From an uncultured Bacteroidota bacterium (GTDB lineage Bacteria > Bacteroidota > Bacteroidia > Flavobacteriales > BACL11), in assembly GCA_902514225.1 (NCBI GenBank), contig CABXPN010000004.1, forward strand, positions 1-56,960: DNA of 56,960 nt. The letters run 5' to 3'. The translations under genes were made by a program, and so were the position numbers. Under the pieces are notes generated by a model. The model had not been told where the DNA came from and did not search any database. It was given only the letters and a program-made list of their open reading frames with translations. How positions within the stretch are numbered: the first letter of the stretch is position 1; each line of letters starts with the position of its first letter. Of the stretch, positions 17,601 to 26,001 are shown in pieces.

Positions 17601-18551
17601 TTATCTTAAGCTAACTCCTAATCCAAGTGTTGATGTTGGGTATTCAGAGAAAGTATAATCTGCTTGAATTGTAACTAAAGCAATGTTTAATCTTAACCCA
17701 ACATTTGATCTAAAGTTATTTTTAGATTCAAAACCCATTTCAATTCTTTCATCAAATTGAATTTCACCTAATTTAAATTCAGTGTCAGCTGTAAATGAAG
17801 TTGTTGAAGAATTATACCCAACTCCAGCATATCCAGTAACCATTAGTAATCTTTTTGAAGCAACTAAATTAATTGTAGTAGACTTTGTGTTTAAAGAAAC
17901 TTCCTGTCCAGATATTTTCAGATCTGTATTAAGAGTAGTATAACCCCCTTGCAAAGAAAGACTCATAGGGATAGCATCTCCAGCTACAGGTATCCATTGT
18001 AATAAATCATGTTTTAATCCAATCCCAAAAAGATTTACATTAAAGTTGTTTCCGACATTCAGCATTGGCATATATCTTATATCGATTGCTGTATTTTTAA
18101 TCAAACCAATTCCTGCTTGTAGCATAGGTAATGGGATAACGGGTGTTTTAAAACCTCCTGGTATATCAAATTTAGGGTTGTTAGTCCCAGCTCCAATATC
18201 ATAAGTCATTTCAGTTCCATCTTTCTCTCCAAATATTGTTGATGCCTCTTCTAAATTAGAAGTAAAAACATCACCTCCAGCTTCTTTAATGTTAAACGTT
18301 TCTACACTATTTGGTATAATAACGGTATTTAAAGTAAATGTTAAATCAAAACCTCCTAAACTATGAGGTTTTGCTGTATTGTACCACCCATTATTTAGTC
18401 CAGCTCCAAAACTTTCAGCCATTGGGGTAAAATAAGCTTCAAGAAGTCTTTCCCCTTGCGCTATATCTTCCCCTAAGATACTATGTACTGTTTGACTATA
18501 GGAGCTAAATCCAATAAGTCCAGATAAAAGTGTAAATAATAGTTTTCTCAT
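17601..18551 (-). CDS. Exported DUF6588-like outer-membrane protein
   Basis: 316 residues. Signal peptide with core LLFTLLSGLIGFSSYSQ. The mature part starts with GEDIAQGERLLEAYFTPMAESFGAGLNNGWYNTAKPH, shared in pattern with Bacteroidota proteins I recall as DUF6588, and continues as amphipathic strands ending in FSEYPTSTLGLGVSLR, consistent with an outer-membrane barrel. No catalytic motif was found. Gap of 4 bp from the Omp28-like lipoprotein gene and zero gap to the following barrel gene. Family name is from memory and tentative; the outer-membrane location is inferred. Confidence 0.65.
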   Translation of the reverse strand: MRKLLFTLLSGLIGFSSYSQTVHSILGEDIAQGERLLEAYFTPMAESFGAGLNNGWYNTAKPHSLGGFDLTFTLNTVIIPNSVETFNIKEAGGDVFTSNLEEASTIFGEKDGTEMTYDIGAGTNNPKFDIPGGFKTPVIPLPMLQAGIGLIKNTAIDIRYMPMLNVGNNFNVNLFGIGLKHDLLQWIPVAGDAIPMSLSLQGGYTTLNTDLKISGQEVSLNTKSTTINLVASKRLLMVTGYAGVGYNSSTTSFTADTEFKLGEIQFDERIEMGFESKNNFRSNVGLRLNIALVTIQADYTFSEYPTSTLGLGVSLR

Positions 18552-18555
18552 AATA

Positions 18556-19476
18556 TTAATGGTTTGTTAAGTGAATTTCTTCTACTTGTATGATTTCATA
18601 ATTATTTGAGTTGTAAATATAAGCAACAATTTCCATATTATCTTCATTCCACCCTTTACAATTTCCGTTACCCATAAATAATGTGTTTAGGGAATAATTT
18701 TCATTTGCATTTTCTAAAGTTGTAATGTTAACAGAATAATCTTTTTCCCAGATATCTCCATCAACAAAAGAATTCCCCATGGATTCCCCAAATGTTGTGT
18801 TTAGAATTGTTCTCAATACATGATTATGCTCATACTCTTCCATTTCACCAGCTGTAGCTGTATTGTCTTTTTGCCATTCAATTATTCCGTTTTCAGTAAG
18901 GCAGATAACAATATTATATTGATTATTTAAATCGGAAAGAGCTTCAACCGTTACATTAATAGCGCCATCTCCGTTACTTAAATCAGAAGATAGAGTAATT
19001 CCAAAAACAGGAGCTTTCGCAAGTTCTGTTTGCACTACAGAAGACCATTCATCTTTACCTAATTGATGTTCTGTATCAAATCCAATTCTATTCACCATGC
19101 CTCTTGGAAGTCCTACTGTTGTTAAATCAAATAAATTATCAATATCATCTCCAAACTCAGTTCTGAAATCATAGGTGTAAGAACTAGAAGTTAATGGTGA
19201 TGGAGCTGAAAAAGAGGAATGCGGATGTATTGCAATTCCTATAACTCTATCTCCATAAAAATTTTGCAAAGCGGCTAATTCTTCAGCTGCGGCCGGACAA
19301 TTAGGACATCTATGCCCAGTAAAATCTTCAATTAGTACTTTTTTTACATAAGTTGATGTGTCAACAGGAGTAGTATCATTATCAATCATGTAAGGACCTT
19401 CAATAATATCGCAAGAGTTGAAACTAAAAATAATTGTAATGATAAAAAGTGTAATTATATGTTTTGTGTTTTTCAT
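18556..19476 (-). CDS. Omp28-like lipoprotein with thioredoxin-type CPNC motif
   Basis: 306 residues. A lipoprotein signal ends in FSFNSC (Cys 22). The N-terminal half is thioredoxin-like: VLIEDFTGHRCPNCP puts CPNC at residues 57-60 after a beta strand, as in Omp28-related proteins. The C-terminal half is a beta-rich domain with EHNHVLRTILNTTFGE. Omp28 proteins are surface lipoproteins of Bacteroidota with little functional data; the CxxC suggests disulfide or redox chemistry, or metal binding. It lies between the DUF6029-like and DUF6588-like genes, 4 bp from each, downstream of tlpA. Confidence 0.8.
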   Translation of the reverse strand: MKNTKHIITLFIITIIFSFNSCDIIEGPYMIDNDTTPVDTSTYVKKVLIEDFTGHRCPNCPAAAEELAALQNFYGDRVIGIAIHPHSSFSAPSPLTSSSYTYDFRTEFGDDIDNLFDLTTVGLPRGMVNRIGFDTEHQLGKDEWSSVVQTELAKAPVFGITLSSDLSNGDGAINVTVEALSDLNNQYNIVICLTENGIIEWQKDNTATAGEMEEYEHNHVLRTILNTTFGESMGNSFVDGDIWEKDYSVNITTLENANENYSLNTLFMGNGNCKGWNEDNMEIVAYIYNSNNYEIIQVEEIHLTNH

Positions 19477-19480
19477 AATT

Positions 19481-21145
19481 TTAAAAGCTAGATGAGATGT
19501 TTAAACTAAATCCATTTGATGAAGGGACTTCCTTGCATACTCCACCAACACAGAAAATTCCTGCTCTTTTCTTACCGTATCCAATAGCAAATCTGTTTGC
19601 TCCTTTCAGATAACCAATAGATGTATTTACATAATGAAGTTGTTTGTCTTCATAATAATTCCCGTAATTATACATGTCTTGTATGGCAAAAAACCAATTA
19701 GGTGAAATTGTATATTCTGCAAGTATCATATGCCAATCACCATCTCCATGTTTTTCTGCAGTTTCATCATCTTCAGATAATAATTCTTGTAACTCTACTC
19801 TGATTGTATGACCTTTTTTTATTTTATAACTAATATCTGCAATAGCTATTTTTGATCCAATAGTTCCGTATTCTCCAGTAGTTTTTCCTTCCAATATATC
19901 TTTATTATAGTTTTGTTTTGCTAAAACAAGATTTAATCTTACCTTTTTATTTATCTTCTTATTTATCTCAATATTAAAATCGGAAAAATATAATATTTCA
20001 TTTTTTATAAAGATAGCCTTTAAAGGTCTAGATGTATGAGATGAACTATCATTTAAGTAAGAGGTCCCTCCTTCAATACTATTAGTTCTGGCAAAATTTA
20101 GGTTTAATTTTGTTCCATACTTCCCCCCTAAAAGAGTATTTTTAGGGATTTTGTAAAAGATATTTGTATTAAAACCAGCTTCACCTTCCGGTTGAGTAGC
20201 ACATGGATAAAGAGATAATAAAGTATAAGTATGATTTTTGCTTAAAGTAGGGATGTAGTTAATAATAAACTCTTTCTCTTTTGCTCTTTCAGATCGGAAT
20301 TCCATATGATCTACAAAATGACTTTCGAAAGTAATTCCTAATCCCTTTTGAGAATAAGTTAGATTATTTACAATAGATTTACCATTCGCATAATTATTTT
20401 CATCAAATGAAAAACTACCAATTGGGTCATTTATTTTTTGAGAAAATTCACCAAAATAATTAAATCCTCCATGCATAATATTTAACCTAGCTGACATAGC
20501 TGCAACATTTTCAGGCAAGTTGAAGGCAGGGTTATTATCTTTCTGAAATCTACTTACAAAACTCCCCCCAAAAATATAAGAAGTTTTACCAGTAAGGTTC
20601 AATGATTCATTGATGTTAAACTCTGCATCTGCACCTCTAATTATCCCTTCAGAATAATCAAAGTATGTTCTGCTTTTCCCAATCAATCCTTTTAAGTATA
20701 TTCCGTTAATAGGACTCATCTTCAACCTTATCCCATCTAATGAATTGTCAACTCCTAATCCTTTATCTTCATAGGTTCTTAAAATAATTCCGCTACCAAA
20801 TTGTTCGTAATAATTACCAACTGTAACTTCTAATCCATCAGAAGTATATGTTGCATATCTGTGAGGTATTCCGTTGCCTTTATATTGTGGGTCGTAATCT
20901 TTTAGTGCATTTAAATAACTTTCATATCTTAAACCTGCTGTAAAGTTTCCTTTTGTAATTAGTAAATTTAAATAGGCATTATTTAATATTCTTTCAGGAG
21001 TTGGTTCATTTGCACCAATTGTAGAATCTACACTATAAGACTGCATGCTTAACTCAAAATTACCATGTATTTCGATTGGATTATCCTGAGAATAAAGAGT
21101 GAAAGAAGAAATAAATACAAAAGTAAGAAGTAATATTCTTTTCAT
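19481..21145 (-). CDS. DUF6029-like outer-membrane protein
   Basis: 554 residues from the ATG at 21145. An in-frame TTG at 21169 would add eight residues but overlaps tlpA and spoils the signal peptide, so I prefer MKRILLL. Signal peptide core LLTFVFISSFTLYSQ. The mature protein looks like a porin-sized beta barrel, with repeated Tyr/Gly/Asn strands and a terminal NGFSLNISSSF. The block starting YATYTSDGLEVTVGNYYEQF and GSGIILRTYEDKGLGVDN is characteristic of Bacteroidota proteins recalled as DUF6029. Its function is unknown; cotranscription with tlpA and the Omp28-like gene suggests a shared envelope task. Confidence 0.7.
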   Translation of the reverse strand: MKRILLLTFVFISSFTLYSQDNPIEIHGNFELSMQSYSVDSTIGANEPTPERILNNAYLNLLITKGNFTAGLRYESYLNALKDYDPQYKGNGIPHRYATYTSDGLEVTVGNYYEQFGSGIILRTYEDKGLGVDNSLDGIRLKMSPINGIYLKGLIGKSRTYFDYSEGIIRGADAEFNINESLNLTGKTSYIFGGSFVSRFQKDNNPAFNLPENVAAMSARLNIMHGGFNYFGEFSQKINDPIGSFSFDENNYANGKSIVNNLTYSQKGLGITFESHFVDHMEFRSERAKEKEFIINYIPTLSKNHTYTLLSLYPCATQPEGEAGFNTNIFYKIPKNTLLGGKYGTKLNLNFARTNSIEGGTSYLNDSSSHTSRPLKAIFIKNEILYFSDFNIEINKKINKKVRLNLVLAKQNYNKDILEGKTTGEYGTIGSKIAIADISYKIKKGHTIRVELQELLSEDDETAEKHGDGDWHMILAEYTISPNWFFAIQDMYNYGNYYEDKQLHYVNTSIGYLKGANRFAIGYGKKRAGIFCVGGVCKEVPSSNGFSLNISSSF

Positions 21146-21149
21146 ATTT

Positions 21150-21647
21150 TTATTTGGATAGGAGTTCAATTTGTTCTAGTAATTCATCTTCATCCCCATC
21201 AATATATCCTCTGTGTTCCCAAACAATATTTCCTTTTCCATCTAATAAAAATGTGTGAGGCACTGATGTAACTCCTAATGCTCTACAAAGTTCTTTATTT
21301 GTATCTAATAAAATATCATACTCCCAACCAGATGCATTTACATAAGGCTTTACTTTTGATGATGAACGGCTATCATCTATTGAGATGGCAATAAGTTTAA
21401 CTCCTGTTTCATCTTGCCAATCTTCATATACTTCAGATATAGTGTTTAGTTCTTTTTTACAAGGTTTGCACCAAGTTGCCCAAAAAGAAATCACAATTGG
21501 GTTTCCATCATTTTCAACAGATTGAATATTTACTTGTTTTCCTTTAAGGTCTTTAACAGTTACATTCGGTAAACTTCTTTTTTGTGCAAAAGAGGTAACA
21601 GAAAATAATAATAAAGTAATTACCGATAAGATTAGATTTCTTTTCAT
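21150..21647 (-). CDS. TlpA-family periplasmic thioredoxin
   Basis: 165 residues. Signal peptide (LILSVITLLLFSVTSFAQ) followed by a thioredoxin fold with SFWATWCKPCKKEL; the redox pair CKPC is at residues 60-63 and the cis-proline in VTSVPHTFLLD. TlpA/ResA-type proteins reduce disulfides in periplasmic partners such as apocytochromes or envelope thiol proteins. It is the first gene of the six-gene minus-strand unit. An Omp28-like CPNC lipoprotein two genes downstream is an obvious possible redox partner, which is inference. Confidence 0.9.
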   Translation of the reverse strand: MKRNLILSVITLLLFSVTSFAQKRSLPNVTVKDLKGKQVNIQSVENDGNPIVISFWATWCKPCKKELNTISEVYEDWQDETGVKLIAISIDDSRSSSKVKPYVNASGWEYDILLDTNKELCRALGVTSVPHTFLLDGKGNIVWEHRGYIDGDEDELLEQIELLSK

Positions 21648-21670
21648 TGTTTTTTTATTTAATTATTTCA

Positions 21671-21678
21671 CAAATATA
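21671..21678 (-). promoter_or_regulatory. -7 promoter box for the tlpA-ubiX unit
   Basis: The reverse complement reads TATATTTG, matching TAnnTTTG, 23 bp before the tlpA ATG. The -33 region is not convincing. Confidence 0.45.
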
Positions 21679-21744
21679 AAGTATTTATACCTGATTTATT
21701 GTAATAATATTCTGATTTTTATTTATGTAAAAATTTTATAAAAG

Positions 21745-21772
21745 AAAAGCCCAACATTTTTGTTGGGCTTTT
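21745..21772 (-). terminator. Rho-independent terminator behind the T9SS/Omp28 gene
   Basis: AAAAGCCCAACA (21745-21756) pairs perfectly with TGTTGGGCTTTT (21761-21772) around a four-base loop. On the minus strand it is followed by a T-rich tract and separates the 21796-24219 gene from tlpA. Confidence 0.88.
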
Positions 21773-21795
21773 CTAGTTTAAAAAATCGAAACAGT

Positions 21796-24219
21796 TTATT
21801 TACTTACTGTAATTCTTTTTGTAATGATTACATCTGAAGTATTTACATTTACTATATAAATACCATCAGCTAAATCAGTAGTGTTAATTGTGTTTCTTGC
21901 TGTAGATAAAACTAATTTACCAAATATATCATATATTTCAACTGATTGAAAATCTCCTTCAATATTAAGTAGATTTTTCACAGGGTTAGGGTAAATAGAT
22001 ATATTTGAAATAGGATTATCAATAGATACTGTACCACTTAATTCAACACTCTCACTCATCTCACATCCATTTGCATCTGTAACAGTTACAGAATAAGTTC
22101 CAGTTGCAAGTCCATTAAGATTTGCTGAAGTTGCTCCATTACTCCAACTATAAGTATATGGTGAAGTCCCACCAGTAACATTTATTGTAATTGAACCATC
22201 AGATAATCCACTTCCGCTAGGATCGACAGATGAGATTGAAGTGGTGATTTCGGAAGGCTCAGTAATTGTCGCTAATGCATATGAGAAACATCCTAGAGCA
22301 TCATTAATTTCACATAAGTACTGACCTGATGATAAGTTAGAAATATTTTGAGTAGACAATCCATTACTCCAACTATAAGTATAAGCAGGATTCCCTCCAG
22401 AAACAGTTGTAGTTATAGATCCAGTCTGATCTCCATTACATAACACATTTGTAGATACAAATGTGTTGACAGGAGCATTGGAATTATCCATTCCAACTCC
22501 AACAATATCAGATATTATACAACCATTATTATCTGTTACAGATAAATTATAAGATCCAGGATATAAGCTAGATGCAGTGGATGTTAATTGTCCATTTGAC
22601 CAAACATAGGAATAAGGAGCAGTTCCACCTGTAGCTTGACATGTTGCAGACCCATTAGATGAAGTACATGTAGCAGGAGAAGATGATTGACTAATTGATA
22701 ATGAGGAGCAAGGATTAGTTCCACTTACTTCAAAAGGAGTTATATCTTCAGATGTAGTAAAATTAAAATTAGAGCGAATTATATTACCAGCATAATCTTT
22801 TACTTCAAATCCTGCTGGAGGATATATCCCGTCTCCATAAGAGTCGTACATATTAAAAGTATAACAAGTGCCAGGATTTAACATTACGTTGACTGTAGGT
22901 TGGGAACTACTATTAGTCAAGGTACCAGAAGACGCAATAATTATTCCATTATCATCTATTAGCTCCCATGAAGTTTCATTAGCATATTGATCTGTTGTTA
23001 CATCAATTGTAGCATTCCCAATAGCAACTCCACTGAGAATTGGCCATGTTCCTGCATTATGATTTGTAAATGTGGAAGAAGTCATATCATTAGAACTATT
23101 TTGGTCTGTATTGCCATTTGGGTTTGAAGATGTAACAGTTAGAGTATTAGTTCCAGAAGGAAGATATGTATAATTAGGTAAAGTTACATTAGTTCCCAGA
23201 CCTGGAGTTAAATATCCTGTCCATGGAAATGTAATTTGGGCCCCTCCATTAATCTCATATGTGATATCTAAAGTTTGCAAAGGAAGATTCCCATAATTTT
23301 TTAATTCTACCTGTATTCCTTTTGAGATATCGCTACAGATATTATCTTCTGCAGATGTACTTACTAAATAAGCGTCATAGCTGTTTGAGAAAATAAGTTC
23401 TGGGGATACCTCTGTCCCATTTAAGATTTCTTGATGTCCTTCCGCAACGAAAGCTACTACATCAATATTTGTTGGGTCTAACATTACTCCATTAATATTT
23501 GTTGGCATTGTCCATGTAAATTGATTCGAATAAAGAGTATTTTGAGTAACATCCATAATCGATTCACCCCACTGTCCTGTCATCATATGTCTTAACATAT
23601 GATTGTGAGTATATAGCCCTGTTGCTGGATCAATAGCTGTTGGATTGTAGGTAGATCCTCCACTTTGCGGACCAAGTATTCCATTTTGTACTACAGCAAT
23701 ATTTAACATATTAGTTGAAACAGTCTGTGAACCCGTATAGTATACCTCAACATCAACTGTAAGGGTGCTTGTTGCCATATCAATACTTGCTTGTATTCCA
23801 ACATTTACAGGGGAAACCTGAGACAGTAATTGTGAACTTGCAGAGTTCCAATCTCCTCTACTCATTGCAGTACCTCCTCCTTGTGTCATTGTAAATTGAT
23901 GTCTGTTAACTGTACCTGCTGGATATCCAGACAATCCGCTTTGTCCTGCAATTGCAGATCCAAAAGAAGTGTTAAAATCAGTTCCAGGACCTTGTGGAGT
24001 AGCGTATCCACCTGTATGGATGTTTATAAGAAAAACATCATTTGGATTCGCGTCATGTAAATCTTGACCAATTTTATGACCATCAGGACAATATCCACAA
24101 CTAATTCCAGTAAATTCTTCAAGAATTATATTTTTATTTTCAACAGAAGTGCTTACAAATGTTTGAGCTGATGCAATAAAAGTAAATAATACAAAAGCTG
24201 TAAAGGTAAATTTTTTCAT
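21796..24219 (-). CDS. Secreted Omp28-like thiol protein with SprB repeats and T9SS tail
   Basis: 807 residues from the ATG at 24219; the in-frame start at 24276 would put 19 basic/aromatic residues before a perfect signal peptide (MKKFTFTAFVLFTFIASAQ), so I use the later one. Order: Omp28-like domain with CGYC at 41-44 and DGHKIGQDLHD (about 20-285), a CARDB-like beta domain, a module with GTCYTFNMYDSYGDGIYPP, three SprB repeats (each with SYVWSNG- or TYSWSNG-like cores) and a type A T9SS sorting domain with ISIYPNPVKNLLNI and final KRITVSK. The T9SS tail sends it through the outer membrane. It appears to be a surface or released relative of the Omp28-like lipoprotein at 18556-19476. Function unknown. 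Confidence 0.88.
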   Translation of the reverse strand: MKKFTFTAFVLFTFIASAQTFVSTSVENKNIILEEFTGISCGYCPDGHKIGQDLHDANPNDVFLINIHTGGYATPQGPGTDFNTSFGSAIAGQSGLSGYPAGTVNRHQFTMTQGGGTAMSRGDWNSASSQLLSQVSPVNVGIQASIDMATSTLTVDVEVYYTGSQTVSTNMLNIAVVQNGILGPQSGGSTYNPTAIDPATGLYTHNHMLRHMMTGQWGESIMDVTQNTLYSNQFTWTMPTNINGVMLDPTNIDVVAFVAEGHQEILNGTEVSPELIFSNSYDAYLVSTSAEDNICSDISKGIQVELKNYGNLPLQTLDITYEINGGAQITFPWTGYLTPGLGTNVTLPNYTYLPSGTNTLTVTSSNPNGNTDQNSSNDMTSSTFTNHNAGTWPILSGVAIGNATIDVTTDQYANETSWELIDDNGIIIASSGTLTNSSSQPTVNVMLNPGTCYTFNMYDSYGDGIYPPAGFEVKDYAGNIIRSNFNFTTSEDITPFEVSGTNPCSSLSISQSSSPATCTSSNGSATCQATGGTAPYSYVWSNGQLTSTASSLYPGSYNLSVTDNNGCIISDIVGVGMDNSNAPVNTFVSTNVLCNGDQTGSITTTVSGGNPAYTYSWSNGLSTQNISNLSSGQYLCEINDALGCFSYALATITEPSEITTSISSVDPSGSGLSDGSITINVTGGTSPYTYSWSNGATSANLNGLATGTYSVTVTDANGCEMSESVELSGTVSIDNPISNISIYPNPVKNLLNIEGDFQSVEIYDIFGKLVLSTARNTINTTDLADGIYIVNVNTSDVIITKRITVSK

Positions 24220-24252
24220 AGTTTTTAATTTTGATTTTATAAATTTAGTTAG

Positions 24253-24260
24253 CAAATATA
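24253..24260 (-). promoter_or_regulatory. -7 promoter box for the T9SS/Omp28 gene
   Basis: The reverse complement is TATATTTG, 33 bp upstream of the ATG at 24219. This position supports the later start, because it lies inside the extended frame that would begin at 24276. Confidence 0.45.
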
Positions 24261-24348
24261 AATAAATATATTTCATCTTGTTATTAATTTGTTAGAATAA
24301 TGATAAGTGAGATATTCTATATCCCAAAAGAGTACTGATGATGTAAAA

Positions 24349-24380
24349 TTTGTATTTATGCAATATAATTACTATATTTG
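24349..24380 (+). promoter_or_regulatory. Promoter of the small T9SS cargo gene
   Basis: TTTG at 24349-24352, a 20-bp spacer and TATATTTG at 24373-24380 form a full Bacteroidota promoter 14 bp before the ATG at 24395. It diverges from the promoter box at 24253-24260. Confidence 0.6.
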
Positions 24381-24394
24381 CGTAAATATATATT

Positions 24395-25117
24395 ATGAAG
24401 AAGATTTTACTTTCTATTTTATTACTCTCGATTGCAACCATATCCTTTGCTCAAAGTTTGTTAGTTACAGGAGATACTATTGTGTATGGTAACTCTACAG
24501 ATTATTTTCTAGAATCTCATTTACAAGTAGTAAACAATTCCAATAATACAGTAATAGTTTATTGTGAAAAGAATGAGGTTCTAATGGATACTATTGGGAC
24601 ATCAGACCTTCCTCATCCAACAAATCCTACTAGTTATTTCTGTTGGGGAGGGACATGTTATGGATCATCAACAATAGTATCAACTAACGCAGCTACTATA
24701 TTGCCAGGAGAAAAGAATGATGAATTTGTTGGGGATTATCAACCTTGGGAACATCCAACAATTGGTGTAGTGGAATATTGTTTTTATTTAGATTCAGATC
24801 CTACCGACAGAACTTGTTTTACTGTAACTTATGACGCTACACATGTAACAGATATTGAAGAAATATCAACTTCAGAAAAGATTGGATCTTTTTACCCAAA
24901 CCCTACATCTGAATATACAAATATCAGTTATAATATTAGTGATATTTCATTGTTGCAAATTACAGATGTTTTAGGAAATGTGGTAAAAAATATTCAGTTA
25001 GAAGAAAGTGGAGAGAAAACAATTTATGTAGGCGGTTTACATAAAGGTATTTATTTTGGAAACCTAATTGAAAATGGAGATATTGTAAATATTAAAAAAC
25101 TAATTATTAACAAATAG
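24395..25117 (+). CDS. Small secreted protein with T9SS tail
   Basis: 240 residues. Signal peptide (KKILLSILLLSIATISFAQ), then one beta-rich domain of about 125 residues with several cysteines (including FCWGGTC), and GDYQPWEHPTIGVVEYCFYL, a pattern I recall from other Bacteroidota T9SS cargo and the C-part of some Omp28 proteins. A type A sorting domain follows (SFYPNPTSEYTNISYNIS to KKLIINK). It is secreted and probably disulfide-bonded; activity is unknown. It is a single-gene unit with its own promoter and terminator, divergent from the Omp28-like T9SS gene. Confidence 0.85.
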   Translation: MKKILLSILLLSIATISFAQSLLVTGDTIVYGNSTDYFLESHLQVVNNSNNTVIVYCEKNEVLMDTIGTSDLPHPTNPTSYFCWGGTCYGSSTIVSTNAATILPGEKNDEFVGDYQPWEHPTIGVVEYCFYLDSDPTDRTCFTVTYDATHVTDIEEISTSEKIGSFYPNPTSEYTNISYNISDISLLQITDVLGNVVKNIQLEESGEKTIYVGGLHKGIYFGNLIENGDIVNIKKLIINK

Positions 25118-25135
25118 TTTGTTTATTATAAGTAT

Positions 25136-25166
25136 AAACCTCCTTATTTCTAAGGGGGTTTTTTTA
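25136..25166 (+). terminator. Rho-independent terminator
   Basis: AAACCTCCTTA (25136-25146) pairs with TAAGGGGGTTT (25151-25161), one wobble, around TTTC, followed by a T-tract. Confidence 0.85.
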
Positions 25167-25177
25167 TATATAATCAG

Positions 25178-25185
25178 TATGTTTG
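25178..25185 (+). promoter_or_regulatory. -7 promoter box for the 69-aa gene/ruvA/sprA
   Basis: TATGTTTG (TAnnTTTG) lies 20 bp before the ATG at 25206. The -33 position falls in the T-tract of the preceding terminator and has no clear TTTG. Confidence 0.4.
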
Positions 25186-25205
25186 TTCTTTAAATTTATT
25201 ATAAA

Positions 25206-25415
25206 ATGGCAAAAAAGATAAGTAAGAAAGATGCTTTGGAATCCCGAAATATTGCTTATAAATTAATACAGGAATTAGAATCTCCTGATTCAATTAGACC
25301 TATTTTAGGAGGAATGAAAAAACCAGTTCATATCTTACAACTAGGAAGTACAGTAAGAGAAATAGTAAATATGATTACTTTAGCAGCTGTTGACGCTCAA
25401 ATAACAAATAAATGA
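25206..25415 (+). CDS. Small basic hypothetical protein (69 aa) upstream of ruvA
   Basis: 69 residues starting MAKKISKKDALESRN, predicted to be largely helical, with a Gly/Pro turn (LGGMKKPVHI) in the middle; no signal peptide, membrane segment, cysteine or known motif. Its stop overlaps the ruvA ATG by four bases (ATGA), good evidence that it is translated and coupled to ruvA. I do not recognise the family. A DNA-binding or repair-accessory role is suggested only by its neighbour and basic charge. Confidence 0.7.
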   Translation: MAKKISKKDALESRNIAYKLIQELESPDSIRPILGGMKKPVHILQLGSTVREIVNMITLAAVDAQITNK

Positions 25416-25987
25416 TAGCACATATAAACGGAAGACTTATAGAAAAAACACCAACATTTGTTGTGATTGATTGCAATGGAGTTGGATATAAATTAAACAT
25501 TTCTTTACAAACTTATTCTGCAATTAAGCATGAGAGTTGTAAGTTGCTTACACATCTTGCAGTTAAGGAAGATTCTCATACATTGTATGGTTTTTTTACT
25601 TCTGAAGAAAGAGATTTATTCCGACAACTTATTTCTGTTTCTGGAGTAGGGCCTAGTACGGCTCGTATAATTTTATCTACATATTCTGCAGATGAAATAG
25701 TACATTATATTATTTCTGCAGATGTTGCAGCTATCCAAAATGTAAAGGGAATTGGTGGTAAAACCGCACAAAGAATTATTATTGATTTAAAAGATAAAGT
25801 AGGAAAAGGAAAAGAAACTTCAGATTTATTGTTTATACAAGACAATACTATTAAACAAGAAGCGTTATCTGCTTTACTAGCTTTAGGGTTTACTAAGAAA
25901 ATGGCAGATAAAAAGGTGGATAATATACTTAAACATCATCATGGAGATATTACGGTGGAGGACTTAGTTAAAAAATCATTAGCTTAA
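25412..25987 (+). CDS. ruvA: Holliday junction-binding protein RuvA
   Basis: 191 residues. N-terminal OB-fold (MIAHINGRLIEKTPTFVVID), two helix-hairpin-helix motifs (ISVSGVGPSTARIIL and IQNVKGIGGKTAQRIIIDLKDK) and the C-terminal domain III (EALSALLALGFTKKMADKKV) that touches RuvB. RuvA tetramers hold four-way DNA junctions for RuvB-driven migration. The start is coupled to the upstream 69-residue gene; sprA follows 14 bp later. Confidence 0.97.
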   Translation: MIAHINGRLIEKTPTFVVIDCNGVGYKLNISLQTYSAIKHESCKLLTHLAVKEDSHTLYGFFTSEERDLFRQLISVSGVGPSTARIILSTYSADEIVHYIISADVAAIQNVKGIGGKTAQRIIIDLKDKVGKGKETSDLLFIQDNTIKQEALSALLALGFTKKMADKKVDNILKHHHGDITVEDLVKKSLA

Positions 25988-26001
25988 GAAATTAAGATAA
26001 A

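Noticed and set aside
24307..24492. 61-codon frame across the promoter and start of the small T9SS cargo gene
   Set aside because: Overlaps the promoter and the signal-peptide coding sequence of the real gene in another frame; Tyr/Phe-rich, no homology recognised.
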